64,000 bases of DNA, from assembly GCA_030998225.1 (NCBI GenBank), contig JAPYXD010000714.1, positions 5,890,001 through 5,954,000 of the forward strand, written 5' to 3'. The notes beneath the pieces are model-generated. The model saw nothing but the letters and a program-made list of their open reading frames with translations, searched no databases and was not told where the DNA came from. Both the position numbers and the translations under genes were made by a program. Each line of letters starts with the position of its first letter. Position 1 is the first letter of the stretch. Origin of the DNA: Diplolepis rosae. Its lineage: Eukaryota > Arthropoda > Insecta > Hymenoptera > Diplolepididae. Below are positions 1 through 13,499 of this stretch, one piece after another.

Positions 1-430
1 TGTGATGTCCATAGTTGGTCACCTTTTTTGTTTTATTTGTGAATTAACGGGCTAAGTCACTTTTCGTTAAGTCACAGTTTTTGCTCTGTACGAGGGCCCT
101 CCGCCCTAGATAAATTTACTTTTATTTTTTTTTTTAGTACTTCCAATGATAATGCATACATATATGATGTCCATAGTTGGTCAACTTTTTTCGTTTTATT
201 TGTGAATTAACGGTCTAAGTCACTTTTCGTTAAGTCACTGTTTTTGCTCTGTACGAGGACCCTCCGCCCTCGGTTCATTTAATTTTAATTTTTTTTTTAG
301 TACCTCCAATGATAATGAATACATATGTGATGTCCACAGGTGGTAAACGTTTTTCGTTTTATATGTGAATTAACGGTCTAAGTCACTTTTCGTTAAGTCA
401 CAGTTTTTGCTCTGTACGAGTGCCCTCCGC
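1..430. repeat. satellite segment, left-type monomers
   Basis: Two to three monomers of the AGTTGGTCAAC-head type with AGATAAATTTAC spacers, then one of the CGGTTCATTTAA type followed by a GAATACATATG / CCACAGG head. The array is already in progress at base 1, so its edge lies outside the window. Confidence 0.9.
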
Positions 431-1020
431 CCTAGATACATTCAATTTTGAAAATGTTTTATAGTACCTCCAATGATATAACATACATATGTGAAGTCCA
501 TAGGTGGTGCACTTTTTTCGTTTTATATGTAAATGAACCGTCTATGTCAATTTTCGTTCGGTCCCTTGCGGTTTTTGCTCTGTACGAGGGCCCTCCGCCC
601 TCGATACATATAATTTTGATTTTTTTTATAGTACCTCGAATGATAATACATACATATGTGATGTCCATAGTTGGTCTACTTTTTCCTTTTTTTATGTGAA
701 ATAACAGTCTAAATCACTTTTCGTTAAGTCACAGTTTTTGCTCTGTACGAGTGACCTCCGCCCTAGATACATTCAATTTTGAAAATGTTTTATAGTACAC
801 TCCAATGATATAACATACATATGTGATGCCCATAGGTGGTAAACTTTTTTCGTTTTATATGTAAATGAACCGTCTATGTCAATTTTCGTTCGGTCCCTTG
901 CGGTTTTTGCTCTGTACGAGGGCCCTCCGCCCTCGATACATATAATTTTGATTTTTTTTATAGTACCTCGAATGATAATACATACATATGTGATGTCCAC
1001 AGGTGGTAAACGTTTTTCGT
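430..1020. repeat. tandem duplicated dimer of right-type monomers
   Basis: A two-monomer unit is present twice. The word GATACATTCA followed by a TTTTGAAAATG spacer is at 435 and again at 766 (331 bp apart). Both copies go on to the CGATACATATAATTTTG spacer with CTCGAATGATAATAC. That spacer is otherwise found in the right domain (about 55.34, 58.64 and 59.47 kb), so this is an island of right-type sequence near the left end. The frames open here on both strands are repeat frames, not genes. Confidence 0.8.
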
Positions 1021-1826
1021 TTTATATGTGAATTAACGGGCTAAGTCACTTTTAGTTAAGTCACTGTTTTTGCTCTGTACGAGGACCCTCCGTCCTCGGT
1101 TCATTTAATTTTAATTTTCTTTTTTAGTACCTCCAATGATAATGAATACATATGTGATGTCCACAGGTGGTAAACGTTTTTCGTTTTATGTGTGAATTAA
1201 CAGTCTAAGTCACTTTTCGTTAAGTCACAGTTTTTGCTCTGTACGAGGGCCCTCCGCCCTAGATAAATTTACTTATATTTTTTTGTAATACCTCCAATGA
1301 TAATGCATACATATGTGATGTCCATAGTTTGTCAACTTTTTTCGTTTTATTTGTGAATTAACGGGCTAAGTCACTTTTTGTTAAGTCACAGTTTTTGCTC
1401 TGTACGAGGGCACTCCGCCCTAGATAAATTAACTTTTATTTATTTTTTTAGTACTTCCAATGATAATGCATACATATGTGATGTCCATAGTTGGTCAACT
1501 TTTTTCGTTTAACTTGTGAATTAACGGGCTAAGTCACTTTTCGTTAAGTCACAGTTTTTGCTCTGTACGAGGGCACTCCGCCCTAGATAAATTAACTTTT
1601 ATTTATTTTTTTAGTACTTCCAATGATAATGCATACATATGTGATGTCCATAGTTGGTCAACTTTTTTCGTTTAACTTGTGAATTAACGGGCTAAGTCAC
1701 TTTTCGTTAAGTCACTGTTTTTGCTCTGTACGAGGACCCTCCGCCCTCGGTTCATTTACTTTTAATTTTTTTTTTAGTACTTCCAATGATAATGCATACA
1801 TATGTGATGTCCATAGTTGGTCAAGT
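1020..1826. repeat. satellite segment with CGGTTCATT and GGGCACTCC monomers
   Basis: About five monomers: a GTCCTCGG / CGGTTCATT type, a TATGTGTGAATTA variant, then GGGCACTCC monomers with a TTTATTTATTT spacer and a CGTTTAACTTG head. Parts of this short subtype series recur near 3.7-4.2, 10.4-10.9, 26.4-26.9 and 33.3-33.9 kb, so it is one of the more widely copied series of the left domain. Confidence 0.85.
1381..1706. repeat. perfect 163-bp tandem duplication of one monomer
   Basis: Bases 1381-1543 and 1544-1706 read identically base for base, including the rare TTAACTTTTATTTATTT spacer and the CGTTTAACTTG variant. Neighbouring monomers elsewhere differ at many positions, so this is a very recent single-monomer duplication. 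Confidence 0.9.
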
Positions 1827-4800
1827 TTTCTCGTTTTATATGTGAATTAACGGTCTACGTCACTTTTCGTTAAGTCACAGCTTTTGCTCTGTACAAGGGG
1901 CCTCCGCCCTAGATAAATTTACTTTTATTTTTTTTTTTAGTACTTCCAATGATAAAGCAAACACATGTGATGTCCATAGGTGGAAAACTTTTCTCGTTTT
2001 ATATGTGAATTAACGGTCCACGTCACTTTTCGTTAAGTTACAGTTTTTGCTCTGTACGAGGGCCCTCCGCCCTAGATAAATTTACTTTTATTTTTTTTTT
2101 AGTACTTCCAATGATAATGCATACATATGTGATGTCCATAGTTGGTCAACTTTTTTCGTTTTATTTGTGAATTAACGGGCTAAGTCACTTTTCGTTAAGT
2201 CACAGTTTTTGCTCTGTACGAGGGCCCTCCGCCCTAGATAAATTTACTTTTATTTTTTTTTTTTAGTACTTCCAATGATAATGCATACATATGTGATGTC
2301 CATAGGTGGAAAACTTTTCTCGTTTTATATGTGAATTAACGGTCTACGTCACTTTTCGTTAAGTCACAGCTTTTGCTCTGTACGATGGCCCTCCGCCCTA
2401 GATAAATTTACTTTTATTTTTTTTTTTTAGTACTTCCAATGATAATGCATACATATGTGATGTCCATAGGTGGAAAACTTTTCTCGTTTTATATGTGAAT
2501 TAACGGTCTACGTCACTTTTCGTTAAGTCACAGCTTTTGCTCTGTACAAGGGGCCTCCGCCCTAGATAAATTTACTTTTATTTTTTTTTTTAGTACTTCC
2601 AATGATAATGCATACATATGTGATGTCCATAGTTGGTCAACTTTTCTCGTTTTATATGTGAATTAACGGTCTACGTCACTTTTCGTTAAGTCACAGTTTT
2701 TGCTCTGTACGAGGGCCCTCCGCCCTAGATAAATTTACTTTTATTTTTTTTTTAGTACTTCCAATGATAATGCATACATATGTGATGTCCATAGTTGGTC
2801 ACCTTTTTTGTTTTATTTGTGAATTAACGGGCTAAGTCACTTTTCGTTAAGTCACTGTTTTTGCTCTGTACGAGGACCCTCCGCCCTCGGTTCATTTAAT
2901 TTTAATTTTTTTTTTAGTACCTCCAATGATAATGAATACATATGTGATGTCCACAGGTGGTAAACGTTTTTCGTTTTATATGTGAATTAACGGTCTAAGT
3001 CACTTTTCGTTAAGTCACAGTTTTTGCTCTGTACGAGTGCCCTCCGCCCTAGATACATTCAATTTTGAAAATGTTTTATAGTACCTCCAATGATATAACA
3101 TACATATGTGAAGTCCATAGGTGGTGCACTTTTTTCGTTTTATATGTAAATTAACAGTCTAAGTCAATTAGCGTTCGGTCCCTTGCAGTTTTTGCTCTGT
3201 ACGAGGGCCCTCCGCCCTAGATACATTTACTTTTATTTTTTTTTTAGTACTTCCAAAGATAATGCATACATATGTGATGTCCATAGTTGGTCAACTTTTT
3301 CCTTTTTTTATGTGAAATAACAGTCTAAGTCACTTTTCGTTAAGTCACAGTTTTTGCTCTGTACGAGTGCCCTCCGCCCTAGATACATTCAATTTTGAAA
3401 ATGTTTTATAGTACCTCCAATGATATAACATACATATGTGAAGTCCATAGGTGGTGCACTTTTTTCGTTTTATATGTAAATTAACAGTCTAAGTCAATTA
3501 GCGTTCGGTCCCTTGCAGTTTTTGCTCTGTACGAGGGCCCTCCGCCCTAGATAAATTTACTTTTATTTTTTTTTTAGTACTTCCAATGATAATGCATACA
3601 TATGTGATGTCCATAGTTGGTCAACTTTTTTGTTTTATTTGTGAATTAACGGGCTAAGTCACTTTTCGTTAAGTCACTGTTTTTGCTCTGTACGAGGACC
3701 CTCCGCCCTCGGTTCATTTAATTTTAATTTTTTTTTTAGTACCTCCAATGATAATGAATACATATGTGATGTCCACAGGTGGTAAACGTTTTTCGTTTTA
3801 TGTGTGAATTAACGGTCTAAGTCACTTTTCGTTAAGTCACAGTTTTTGCTCTGTACGAGGGCCCTCCGCCCTAGATAAATTTACTTTTATTTATTTTTTT
3901 ATTACTTCCAATGATAATGCATACATATGTGATGTCCATAGTTGGTCAACTTTTTCGTTTTATTTGTGAATTAACGGGCTAAGTCACTTTTCGTTAAGTC
4001 ACAGTTTTTGCTCTGTACGAGGGCACTCCGCCCTAGATAAATTAACTTTTATTTATTTTTTTAGTACTTCCAATGATAATGCATACATATGTGATGTCCA
4101 TAGTTGGTCAACTTTTTTCGTTTAACTTGTGAATTAACGGGCTAAGTCACTTTTCGTTAAGTCACTGTTTTTGCTCTGTACGAGGACCCTCCGCCCTCGG
4201 TTCATTTAATTTTAATTTTTTTTAGTACATCCAATGATATCACATACATATGTGATATCCATAGGTGGTAAACGTTTTTCGTTTTATATGTGATCTAACG
4301 GTCTAAGTCACTTTTCGCTAAGTCACAGTTTTTGCTCTGTACGAGTGCCCTCCTCCCTAGATACATTCAATTTTGAATATGTTTTATAGTACATCCAATG
4401 ATATTGCATACATATATGAAGACAATAGGTGGTGCACTTTTTTCGTTTTATATGTGAATTAACGGTCTAAGTCACTTTTCATTAAGTCACAGTTTTTGCT
4501 CCGTACGAGGGCCCTCCGCGCTCGGTACATTCAATTTTAATTATTTTTAGTACCTCCAATGATAATGCAGATATATGTGATGTCCATAGGTGGTAAACGT
4601 TTTTCGATTTATATGTGAATTAACGCGCAAAGTCACTTTTCGTTAAGTCAATGATTTTGCTCTGTAAGAGGGCCCTCCCCCCCGATACATTTAAATTTAA
4701 TTTTTTTTTTAGTACCTCCAATAATAATGCATACATATGTGATGTCCATAGGTTGTACACTTTTTTCGTTTTATATGTGAATTAACGGTCTAAGTCACTT

Positions 4801-6960
4801 TTCATTAAGTCACAGTTTTTGCTCTTTGCGAGGTCCCTCCGCACTTGATAAATTTAATTTTAATTCTTTTTGTAATACCTCCAATGATAATGCATACATA
4901 TGTGATGTCCATAGGTGGTAAACGTTTTTCGATTTATATGTGAATTAACGCTCTAAGTCACTTTTCGTTAAGTCAATGATTTTGCTCTGTACGAGGGCCC
5001 TCCGCCCTAGATAAATTTACTTTTATTTTTTTTTTTCAGTTCTTCCAATGATAATGCATACATATGTGATGTCCATAGGTGGTAAACGTTTTTCGTTTTA
5101 TAAGTGAATTAAAAGTCTATGTCACTTTTCGTTCGGACCCTTGCAATTTTGGTTTGTACGTATGCCCTCCACCCTCGATACATTTATATTTAAGTTTTTT
5201 TTTAGTAACACAAACAATAATGCATACATATGTGATGTCCATAGGTGGAAAACTTTTCTTGTTTTATATGTGAATTAACGGTCTACGGCACTTTTCGTTA
5301 AGTCACAGCTTTTGCTCTGTACGAGGGCCCTCCGCCCTAGATAAATTTACTTTTATTTTTTTTTTTAGTACTTCCAATGATAATGCATACATATGTGATG
5401 TCCATAGTTGGTCAACTTTTTTCGTTTTATTTGTGAATTAACGGGCTAAGTCACTTTTCGTTAAGTCACTGTTTTTGATCTGTACGAGGACCCTCCGCCT
5501 TCGGTTCATTTAATTTTAATTTTTTTTTTAGTACCTCCAATGATAATGCATACATATGTGATGTCCATAGGTGGTAAACGTTTTTCGTTTTATATGTGAA
5601 TTAACGGTCTAAGTCACTTTTCGTTAAGTCACAGTTTTTGCTCTGTACGAGTGCCCTCCTCCCTAGATACATTCAATTTTGAATATGTTTTATAGTACAT
5701 CCAATGATAATGAAGACATATATGAAGACAATAGGTGGTGCACTTTTTTCGTTTTATATGTAAATTAACCGTCTAAATCAATTTTCGTTCGGTCCCTTGC
5801 AGTTTTTGCTCTATACGAGGGCCCTTCGCCCTAGATAAATTTAATTAAAATTTTTTTTTTAGTACCTCCAATGATAATGCATACATATGTGATGTCCATA
5901 GGTGGTAAACGTTTTTCGTTTTATATGTGAATTAACGGTCTAAGTCACTTTTCGTTAAGTCACAGTTTTTGCTCTGTACGAGTGCCCTCCGCGCTAGATA
6001 CATTCAATTTTGAAAATGTTTTATAGTACATCCAATGATATTGCATACATATATGAAGTCAATAGGTGGTGCACTTTTTTTGTTTTATATGTGAATTAAC
6101 GGTTTAAGTTGCTTTTCATTAGGTCACAGTTTTTGCTCCGTACGAGGGCCCTCCGCGCTCGGTACATTCAATTTTAATTTTTTTTTTAGTAACTCCAATG
6201 ATAATGCATACATATGTGATGTCAATAGGTGGTACACTTTTTTCGTTTTATATGTGAATTAACGGTCTAAGTCACTTTTCATTAAGTCACAGTTTTTGCT
6301 CTTTGCGAGGTCCCTCCGCACTTGATAAATTTAATTTTAATTCTTTTTGTAATACCTCCAATGATAATGCATACATATGTGATGTCCATAGTTCGTAAAC
6401 GTTTTTCGATTTATATGTGAATCAACGCTCTAAGTCACTTTTCGTTAATTCAATGATTTTGCTCTGTACGAGGACCCTCCGCCCTCTGTTCATATAATTT
6501 TAATTTTTTTTTAGTACCTCAAATGATAATGCATACATATGTGATGTTCATAGGTGGAAAACTTTTCTCGTTTTATATGTGAATTAACGGTCTACTTCAC
6601 TTTTCGTTAAGTCACAGTTTTTGCTCTGTACGAGTGCCCTCCTCCCTAGATACATTCAATTTTGAATATGTTTTATAGTACATCCAATGATATTGCATAC
6701 ATATATGAATACAATAGGTGGTGCTTTTTTTTCGTTTTATATGTGAATTAACGGTTTAAGTTGCTTTTCATTAGGTCACAGTTTTTGCTCCGTACGAGGG
6801 CGCTCCGCGCTCGGTACATTCAATTTTATTTTTTTTTTTCAGTTCTTCCAATGATAATGCATACATATGTGATGTCCATAGGTGGTAAACGTTTTTCGAT
6901 TTATATGTGAATTAACGCTCTAAGTCACTTTTCGTTAAGTCAATGATTTTGCTCTGTACG
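1826..6960. repeat. segmental duplication block A, copy 1 (~31 monomers)
   Basis: This stretch matches 8530-13500. Diagnostic words keep a nearly constant offset: GTACAAGGGG at 1891 and 8595 (6704), TAACGCGCAAAG at 4621 and 11331 (6710), the AAAAGTCTATG monomer at about 5100 and 11810 (6710). After about 5990 the offset becomes 6542 (GCGCTAGATA at 5991 and 12533; GTGATGTTCA at 6541 and 13083), one monomer less. It contains many subtypes, including GAAGACAATAGG monomers, the CCCCCCCGATAC type, the CTTTGCGAGGTCCC type and the TTGGTTTGTACGTATGCC type. The match starts within a TTCTCGTTTTATATGTGA stretch and stops in a GC box. Confidence 0.88.
4236..4259. repeat. 24-bp perfect inverted repeat in a monomer variant
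   Basis: Arm GATATCACAT, loop ACAT, then the exact complementary arm. It forms because this monomer carries both ATATCAC before and GTGATATCC after the NdeI box, where ordinary monomers read ATAATGC and GTGATGTCC. Confidence 0.85.
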
Positions 6961-8530
6961 AGGGCCCTCCGCCCTAGATAAATTTACTTTTATTTTTTTT
7001 TTTCAGTTCTTCCAATGATAATGCATACATATGTGATGTCCATAGGTGGTAAACGTTTTTCGTTTTATAAGTGAATTAAAAGTCTATGTCACTTTTCGTT
7101 CGGACCCTTGCAATTTTGGTTTGTACGTATGCCCTCCACCCTCGATACATTTATATTTAAGTTTTTTTTTAGTAACACAAACAATAATGCATACATATGT
7201 GATGTCCATAGGTGGAAAACTTTTCTTGTTTTATATGTGAATTAACGGTCTACGGCACTTTTCGTTAAGTCACAGCTTTTGCTCTGTACGAGGGCCCTCC
7301 GCCCTAGATAAATTTACTTTTATTTTTTTTTAGTACTTCCAATTATAATGCATACATATGTGATGTCCATAGTTGGTCAACTTTTTTCGTTTTATTTGTG
7401 AATTAACGGGCTAAGTCACTTTTCGTTAAGTCACTGTTTTTGCTCTGTACGAGGACCCTCCGCCCTCGGTTCATTTAATTTTAATTTTTTTTTAGTACCT
7501 CCAATGATAATGAATACATATGTGATGTCCACAGGTGGTAAACGTTTTTCGTTTTATATGTGAATTAACGGTCTAAGTCACTTTTCGTTAAGTCACAGTT
7601 TTTGCTCTGTACGAGTGCCCTCCGCGCTAGATACATTCAATTTTGAAAATGTTTTATAGTACATCCAATGATATTGCATACATATATGAAGTCAATAGGT
7701 GGTGCACTTTTTTTGTTTTATATGTGAATTAACGGTTTAAGTTGCTTTTCATTAGGTCACAGTTTTTGCTCCGTACAAGGGCCCTCCGCGCTCGGTACAT
7801 TCAATTTTAATTTTTTTTCTTAGTAACTCCAATGATAATGCATACATATGTGATGTCAATAGGTGGTACACTTTTTTCGTTTTATATGTGAATTAACGGT
7901 CTAAGTCACTTTTCGTTATGTCACAGCTTTTGCTCTGTACGAGGTCCCTCCGCCCTAGATAAATTTACTTTTATTTATTTTTTTCAGTTCTTCCAATGAT
8001 AATGCATACATATGTGATGTCCATAGGTGGTAAACGTTTTTCGTTTTATATGTGAATTAAAAGTCTAAGTCACTTTTCGTTCGGTCCCTTGCAATTTTGG
8101 TTTGTACGTATGCCCTCCACCCTCGATACATTAATTTTTATGTTTTTTTTTAGTAACTCAAATAATAATGCATACATATGTGATGTCCATAAGTGGAAAA
8201 CTTTTCTCGTTTTATATGTGACTTAACGGTCTACGTCACTTTTCGTTAAGTCACAGCTTTTGCTCTGTACGAGGGCCCTCCGCCCTAGATAAATTTACTT
8301 TTATTTTTTTCTCAGTTCTTCCAATGATAATGAATACAAATGTGATGTCCATAGGTGGTAAACGTTTTTCTTTTTATATGTGAATTAACGGTCTAAGTCA
8401 ATTTTCGTTCGGTCCCTTGCAATTTTGTTTTGTACGTGGGCCCTCCACCCTCGATACATTAATTTTTATGTTTTTTTTTAGTAACTCAAATAATAATGCA
8501 TACATATGTGATGTCCATAAGTGGAAAACT
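6960..8530. repeat. satellite segment between the two A blocks
   Basis: About ten monomers made from pieces also seen in block A. Bases about 6840-7300 repeat about 4870-5330 (offset 1967, 12 monomers), and the GCGCTAGATA monomer at 7624 with its followers repeats 5991-6250 (offset 1633, 10 monomers). Two monomers near 8.09 and 8.42 kb have the CAATTTTG spacer form with CCCTCGATACATTAATT. This segment looks assembled by serial partial duplication of block A. Confidence 0.8.
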
Positions 8531-8979
8531 TTTCTCGTTTTATATGTGACTTAACGGTCTACGTCACTTTTCGTTAAGTCACAGCTTTTGCTCTGTACAA
8601 GGGGCCTCCGCCCTAGATAAATTTACTTTTATTTTTTTTTTTAGTACTTCCAATGATAAAGCAAACACATGTGATGTCCATAGGTGGAAAACTTTTCTCG
8701 TTTAATATGTGAATTAACGGTCCACGTCACTTTTCGTTAAGTTACAGTTTTTGCTCTGTACGAGGGCCCTCCGCCCTAGATAAATTTACTTTTATTTTTT
8801 TTTTTAGTACTTCCAATGATAATGCATACATATGTGATGTCCATAGTTGGTCAACTTTTTTCGTTTTATTTGTGAATTAACGGGCTAAGTCACTTTTCGT
8901 TAAGTCACAGTTTTTGCTCTGTACGAGGGCCCTCCGCCCTAGATAAATTTACTTTTATTTTTTTTTTAGTACTTCCAAT

Positions 8980-9001
8980 CATAAATCAAAAATCAGGCAT
9001 G
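8980..9001. other. cluster of nine substitutions over the NdeI box
   Basis: Compared with its duplicate partner at about 2277-2298, the 22 bases here differ at nine positions with no length change, removing the CATATG site and the GTGATG box. The sequence on both sides is essentially identical to the partner. The replacement matches no other monomer subtype that I saw. Confidence 0.8.
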
Positions 9002-10943
9002 TCCATAGGTGGAAAACTTTTCTCGTTTTATATGTGAATTAACGGTCTACGTCACTTTTCGTTAAGTCACAGCTTTTGCTCTGTACGAGGGCCCTCCGCC
9101 CTAGATAAATTTACTTTTATTTTTTTTTTTTAGTACTTCCAATAATAATGCATACATATGTGATGTCCATAAGTGGAAAACTTTTCTCGTTTTATATGTG
9201 AATTAACGGTCTACGTCACTTTTCGTTAAGTCACAGCTTTTGCTCTGTACAAGGGGCCTCCGCCCTAGATAAATTTACTTTTATTTTTTTTTTTTAGTAC
9301 TTCCAATGATAATGCATACATATGTGATGTCCATAGTTGGTCAACTTTTCTCGTTTTATATGTGAATTAACGGTCTACGTCACTTTTCGTTAAGTCACAG
9401 TTTTTGCTCTGTACGAGGGCCCTCCGCCCTAGATAAATTTACTTTTATTTTTTTTTTAGTACTTCCAATGATAATGCATACATATGTGATGTCCATAGTT
9501 GGTCACCTTTTTTGTTTTATTTGTGAATTAACGGGCTAAGTCACTTTTCGTTAAGTCACTGTTTTTGCTCTGTACGAGGACCCTCCGCCCTCGGTTCATT
9601 TAATTTTAATTTTTTTTTTAGTACCTCCAATGATAATGAATACATATGTGATGTCCACAGGTGGTAAACGTTTTTCGTTTTATATGTGAATTAACGGTCT
9701 AAGTCACTTTTCGTTAAGTCACAGTTTTTGCTCTGTACGAGTGCCCTCCGCCCTAGATACATTCAATTTTGAAAATGTTTTATAGTACCTCCAATGATAT
9801 AACATACATATGTGAAGTCCATAGGTGGTGCACTTTTTTCGTTTTATATGTAAATTAACAGTCTAAGTCAATTAGCGTTCGGTCCCTTGCAGTTTTTGCT
9901 CTGTACGAGGGCCCTCCGCCCTAGATAAATTTACTTTTATTTTTTTTTTAGTACTTCCAATGATAATGCATACATATGTGAAGTCCATAGGTGGTCCACT
10001 TTTTTCGTTTTTTATGTGAAATATCAGTCTAAATCACTTTTCGTTAAGTCACAGTTTTTGCTCTGTACGAGTGCCCTCCGCCCTAGATACATTCAATTTT
10101 GAAAATGTTTTATAGTACCTCCAATGATATAACATACATATGTGAAGTCCATAGGTGGTGCACTTTTTTCGTTTTATATGTAAATTAACAGTCTAAGTCA
10201 ATTAGCGTTCGGTCCCTTGCAGTTTTTGCTCTGTACGAGGGCCCTCCGCCCTAGATAAATTTACTTTTATTTTTTTTTTAGTACTTCCAATGATAATGCA
10301 TACATATGTGATGTCCATAGTTGGTCACCTTTTTCCTTTTTATTTGTGAATTAACGGGCTAAGTCACTTTTCGTTAAGTCACTGTTTTTGCTCTGTACGA
10401 GGACCCTCCGCCCTCGGTTCATTTAATTTTAATTTTTTTTTTAGTACCTCCAATGATAATGAATACATATGTGATGTCCACAGGTGGTAAACGTTTTTCG
10501 TTTTATGTGTGAATTAACGGTCTAAGTCACTTTTCGTTAAGTCACAGTTTTTGCTCTGTACGAGGGCCCTCCGCCCTAGATAAATTTACTTTTATTTTTT
10601 TTTTTATTACTTCCAATGATAATGCATACATATGTGATGTCCATAGTTGGTCAACTTTTTTCGTTTTATTTGTGAATTAACGGGCTAAGTCACTTTTCGT
10701 TAAGTCACAGTTTTTGCTCTGTACGAGGGCACTCCGCCCTAGATAAATTAACTTTTATTTATTTTTTTAGTACTTCCAATGATAATGCATACATATGTGA
10801 TGTCCATAGTTGGTCAACTTTTTTCGTTTAACTTGTGAATTAACGGGCTAAGTCACTTTTCGTTAAGTCACTGTTTTTGCTCTGTACGAGGACCCTCCGC
10901 CCTCGGTTCATTTAATTTTAATTTTTTTTTTAGTACATCCAAT

Positions 10944-10967
10944 GATATCACATACATATGTGATATC
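10944..10967. repeat. 24-bp perfect inverted repeat (copy in block A2)
   Basis: Same arms and ACAT loop as at 4236-4259, at the collinear place in the second copy of block A, so it was inherited with the block. Confidence 0.85.
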
Positions 10968-13499
10968 CATAGGTGGTAAACGTTTTTCGTTTTATATGTG
11001 ATCTAACGGTCTAAGTCACTTTTCGCTAAGTCACAGTTTTTGCTCTGTACGAGTGCCCTCCTCCCTAGATACATTCAATTTTGAATATGTTTTATAGTAC
11101 ATCCAATGATATTGCATACATATATGAAGACAATAGGTGGTGCACTTTTTTTGTTTTATATGTGAATTAACGGTTTAAGTTGCTTTTCATTAGGTCACAG
11201 TTTTTGCTCCGTACGAGGGCCCTCCGCGCTCGGTACATTCAATTTTAATTTTTTTTTTAGTAACTCCAATGATAATGCATACATATGTGATGTCCATAGG
11301 TGGTAAACGTTTTTCGATTTATATGTGAATTAACGCGCAAAGTCACTTTTCGTTAAGTCAATGATTTTGCTCTGTAAGAGGGCCCTCCCCCCCGATACAT
11401 TTAAATTTAATTTTATTTTTAGTACCTCCAATAATAATGCATACATATGTGATGTCCATAGGTGGTACATTTTTTTCGTTTTATATGTGAATTAACGGTC
11501 TAAGTCACTTTTCATTGAGTCACAGTTTTTGCTCTTTGCGAGGTCCCTCCGCACTTGATAAATTTAATTTTAATTCTTTTTGTAATACCTCCAATGATAA
11601 TGCATACATATGTGATGTCCATAGGTGGTAAACGTTTTTCGATTTATATGTGAATTAACGCTCTAAGTCACTTTTCGTTAAGTCAATGATTTTGCTCTGT
11701 ACGATGGCCCTCCGCCCTAGATAAATTTACTTTTATTTTTTTTTTTCAGTTCTTCCAATGATAATGCATACATATGTGATGTCCATAGGTGGTAAACGTT
11801 TTTCGTTTTATAAGTGAATTAAAAGTCTATGTCACTTTTCGTTCGGACCCTTGCAATTTTGGTTTGTACGTATGCCCTCCACCCTCGATACATTTATATT
11901 TAAGTTTTTTTTTAGTAACACAAACAATAATGCATACATATGTGATGTCCATAGGTGGAAAACTTTTCTTGTTTTATATGTGAATTAACGGTCTACGGCA
12001 CTTTTCGTTAAGTCACAGCTTTTGCTCTGTACGAGGGCCCTCCGCCCTAGATAAATTTACTTTTATTTTTTTTTTTAGTACCTCAAATGATAATGCATAC
12101 ATATGTGATGTCCATAGTTGGTCAACTTTTTTCGTTTTATTTGTGAATTAACGGGCTAAGTCACTTTTCGTTAAGTCACTGTTTTTGCTCTGTACGAGGA
12201 CCCTCCGCCCTCGGTTCATTTAATTTTAATTTTTTTTTTAGTACCTCCAATGATAATGAATACATATGTGATGTCCACAGGTGGTAAACGTTTTTCGTTT
12301 TATATGTGAATTAACGGTCTAAGTCACTTTTCGTTAAGTCACAGTTTTTGCTCTGTACGAGGACCCTCCGCCATCCGTACATTCAATTTTAATTCTTTTT
12401 GTAATACCTCCAATGATAATGCATACATATGTGATGTCCATAGGTGGTAAACTTTTTTCGTTTTATATGTGAATTAACGGTCTAAGTCACTTTTCGTTAA
12501 GTCACAGTTTTTGCTCTGTACGAGTGCCCTCCGCGCTAGATACATTCAATTTTGAAAATGTTTTATAGTACATCCAATGATATTGCATACATATATGAAG
12601 TCAATAGGTGGTGCACTTTTTTTGTTTTATATGTGAATTAACGGTTTAAGTTGCTTTTCATTAGGTCACAGTTTTTGCTCCGTACGAGGGCCCTCCGCGC
12701 TCGGTACATTCAATTTTAATTTTTTTTTTAGTAACTCCAATGATAATGCATACATATGTGATGTCAATAGGTGGTACATTTTTTTCGTTTTATATGTGAA
12801 TTAACGGTCTAAGTCACTTTTCATTGAGTCACAGTTTTTGCTCTTTGCGAGGTCCCTCCGCACTTGATAAATTTAATTTTAATTCTTTTTGTAATACCTC
12901 CAATGATAATGCATACATATGTGATGTCCATAGGTGGTAAACGTTTTTCGATTTATATGTGAATCAACGCTCTAAGTCACTTTTCGTTAATTCAATGATT
13001 TTGCTCTGTACGAGGACCCTCCGCCCTCTGTTCATATAATTTTAATTTTTTTTTAGTACCTCAAATGATAATGCATACATATGTGATGTTCATAGGTGGA
13101 AAACTTTTCTCGTTTTATATGTGAATTAACGGTCTACTTCACTTTTCGTTAAGTCACAGTTTTTGCTCTGTACGAGTGCCCTCCTCCCTAGATACATTCA
13201 ATTTTGAATATGTTTTATAGTACATCCAATGATATTGCATACATATATGAATACAATAGGTGGTGCTTTTTTTTCGTTTTATATGTGAATTAACGGTTTA
13301 AGTTGCTTTTCATTAGGTCACAGTTTTTGCTCCGTACGAGGGCGCTCCGCGCTCGGTACATTCAATTTTATTTTTTTTTTTCAGTTCTTCCAATGATAAT
13401 GCATACATATGTGATGTCCATAGGTGGTAAACGTTTTTCGATTTATATGTGAATTAACGCTCTAAGTCACTTTTCGTTAAGTCAATGATTTTGCTCTGT

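Noticed and set aside
448..699. Longest open frame (83 codons) as a gene
   Set aside because: It spans parts of two satellite monomers, and an overlapping frame is open on the other strand at 459-668. Because the monomer length is usually not a multiple of three, frames close within one or two monomers. There is no start context, domain or composition change.
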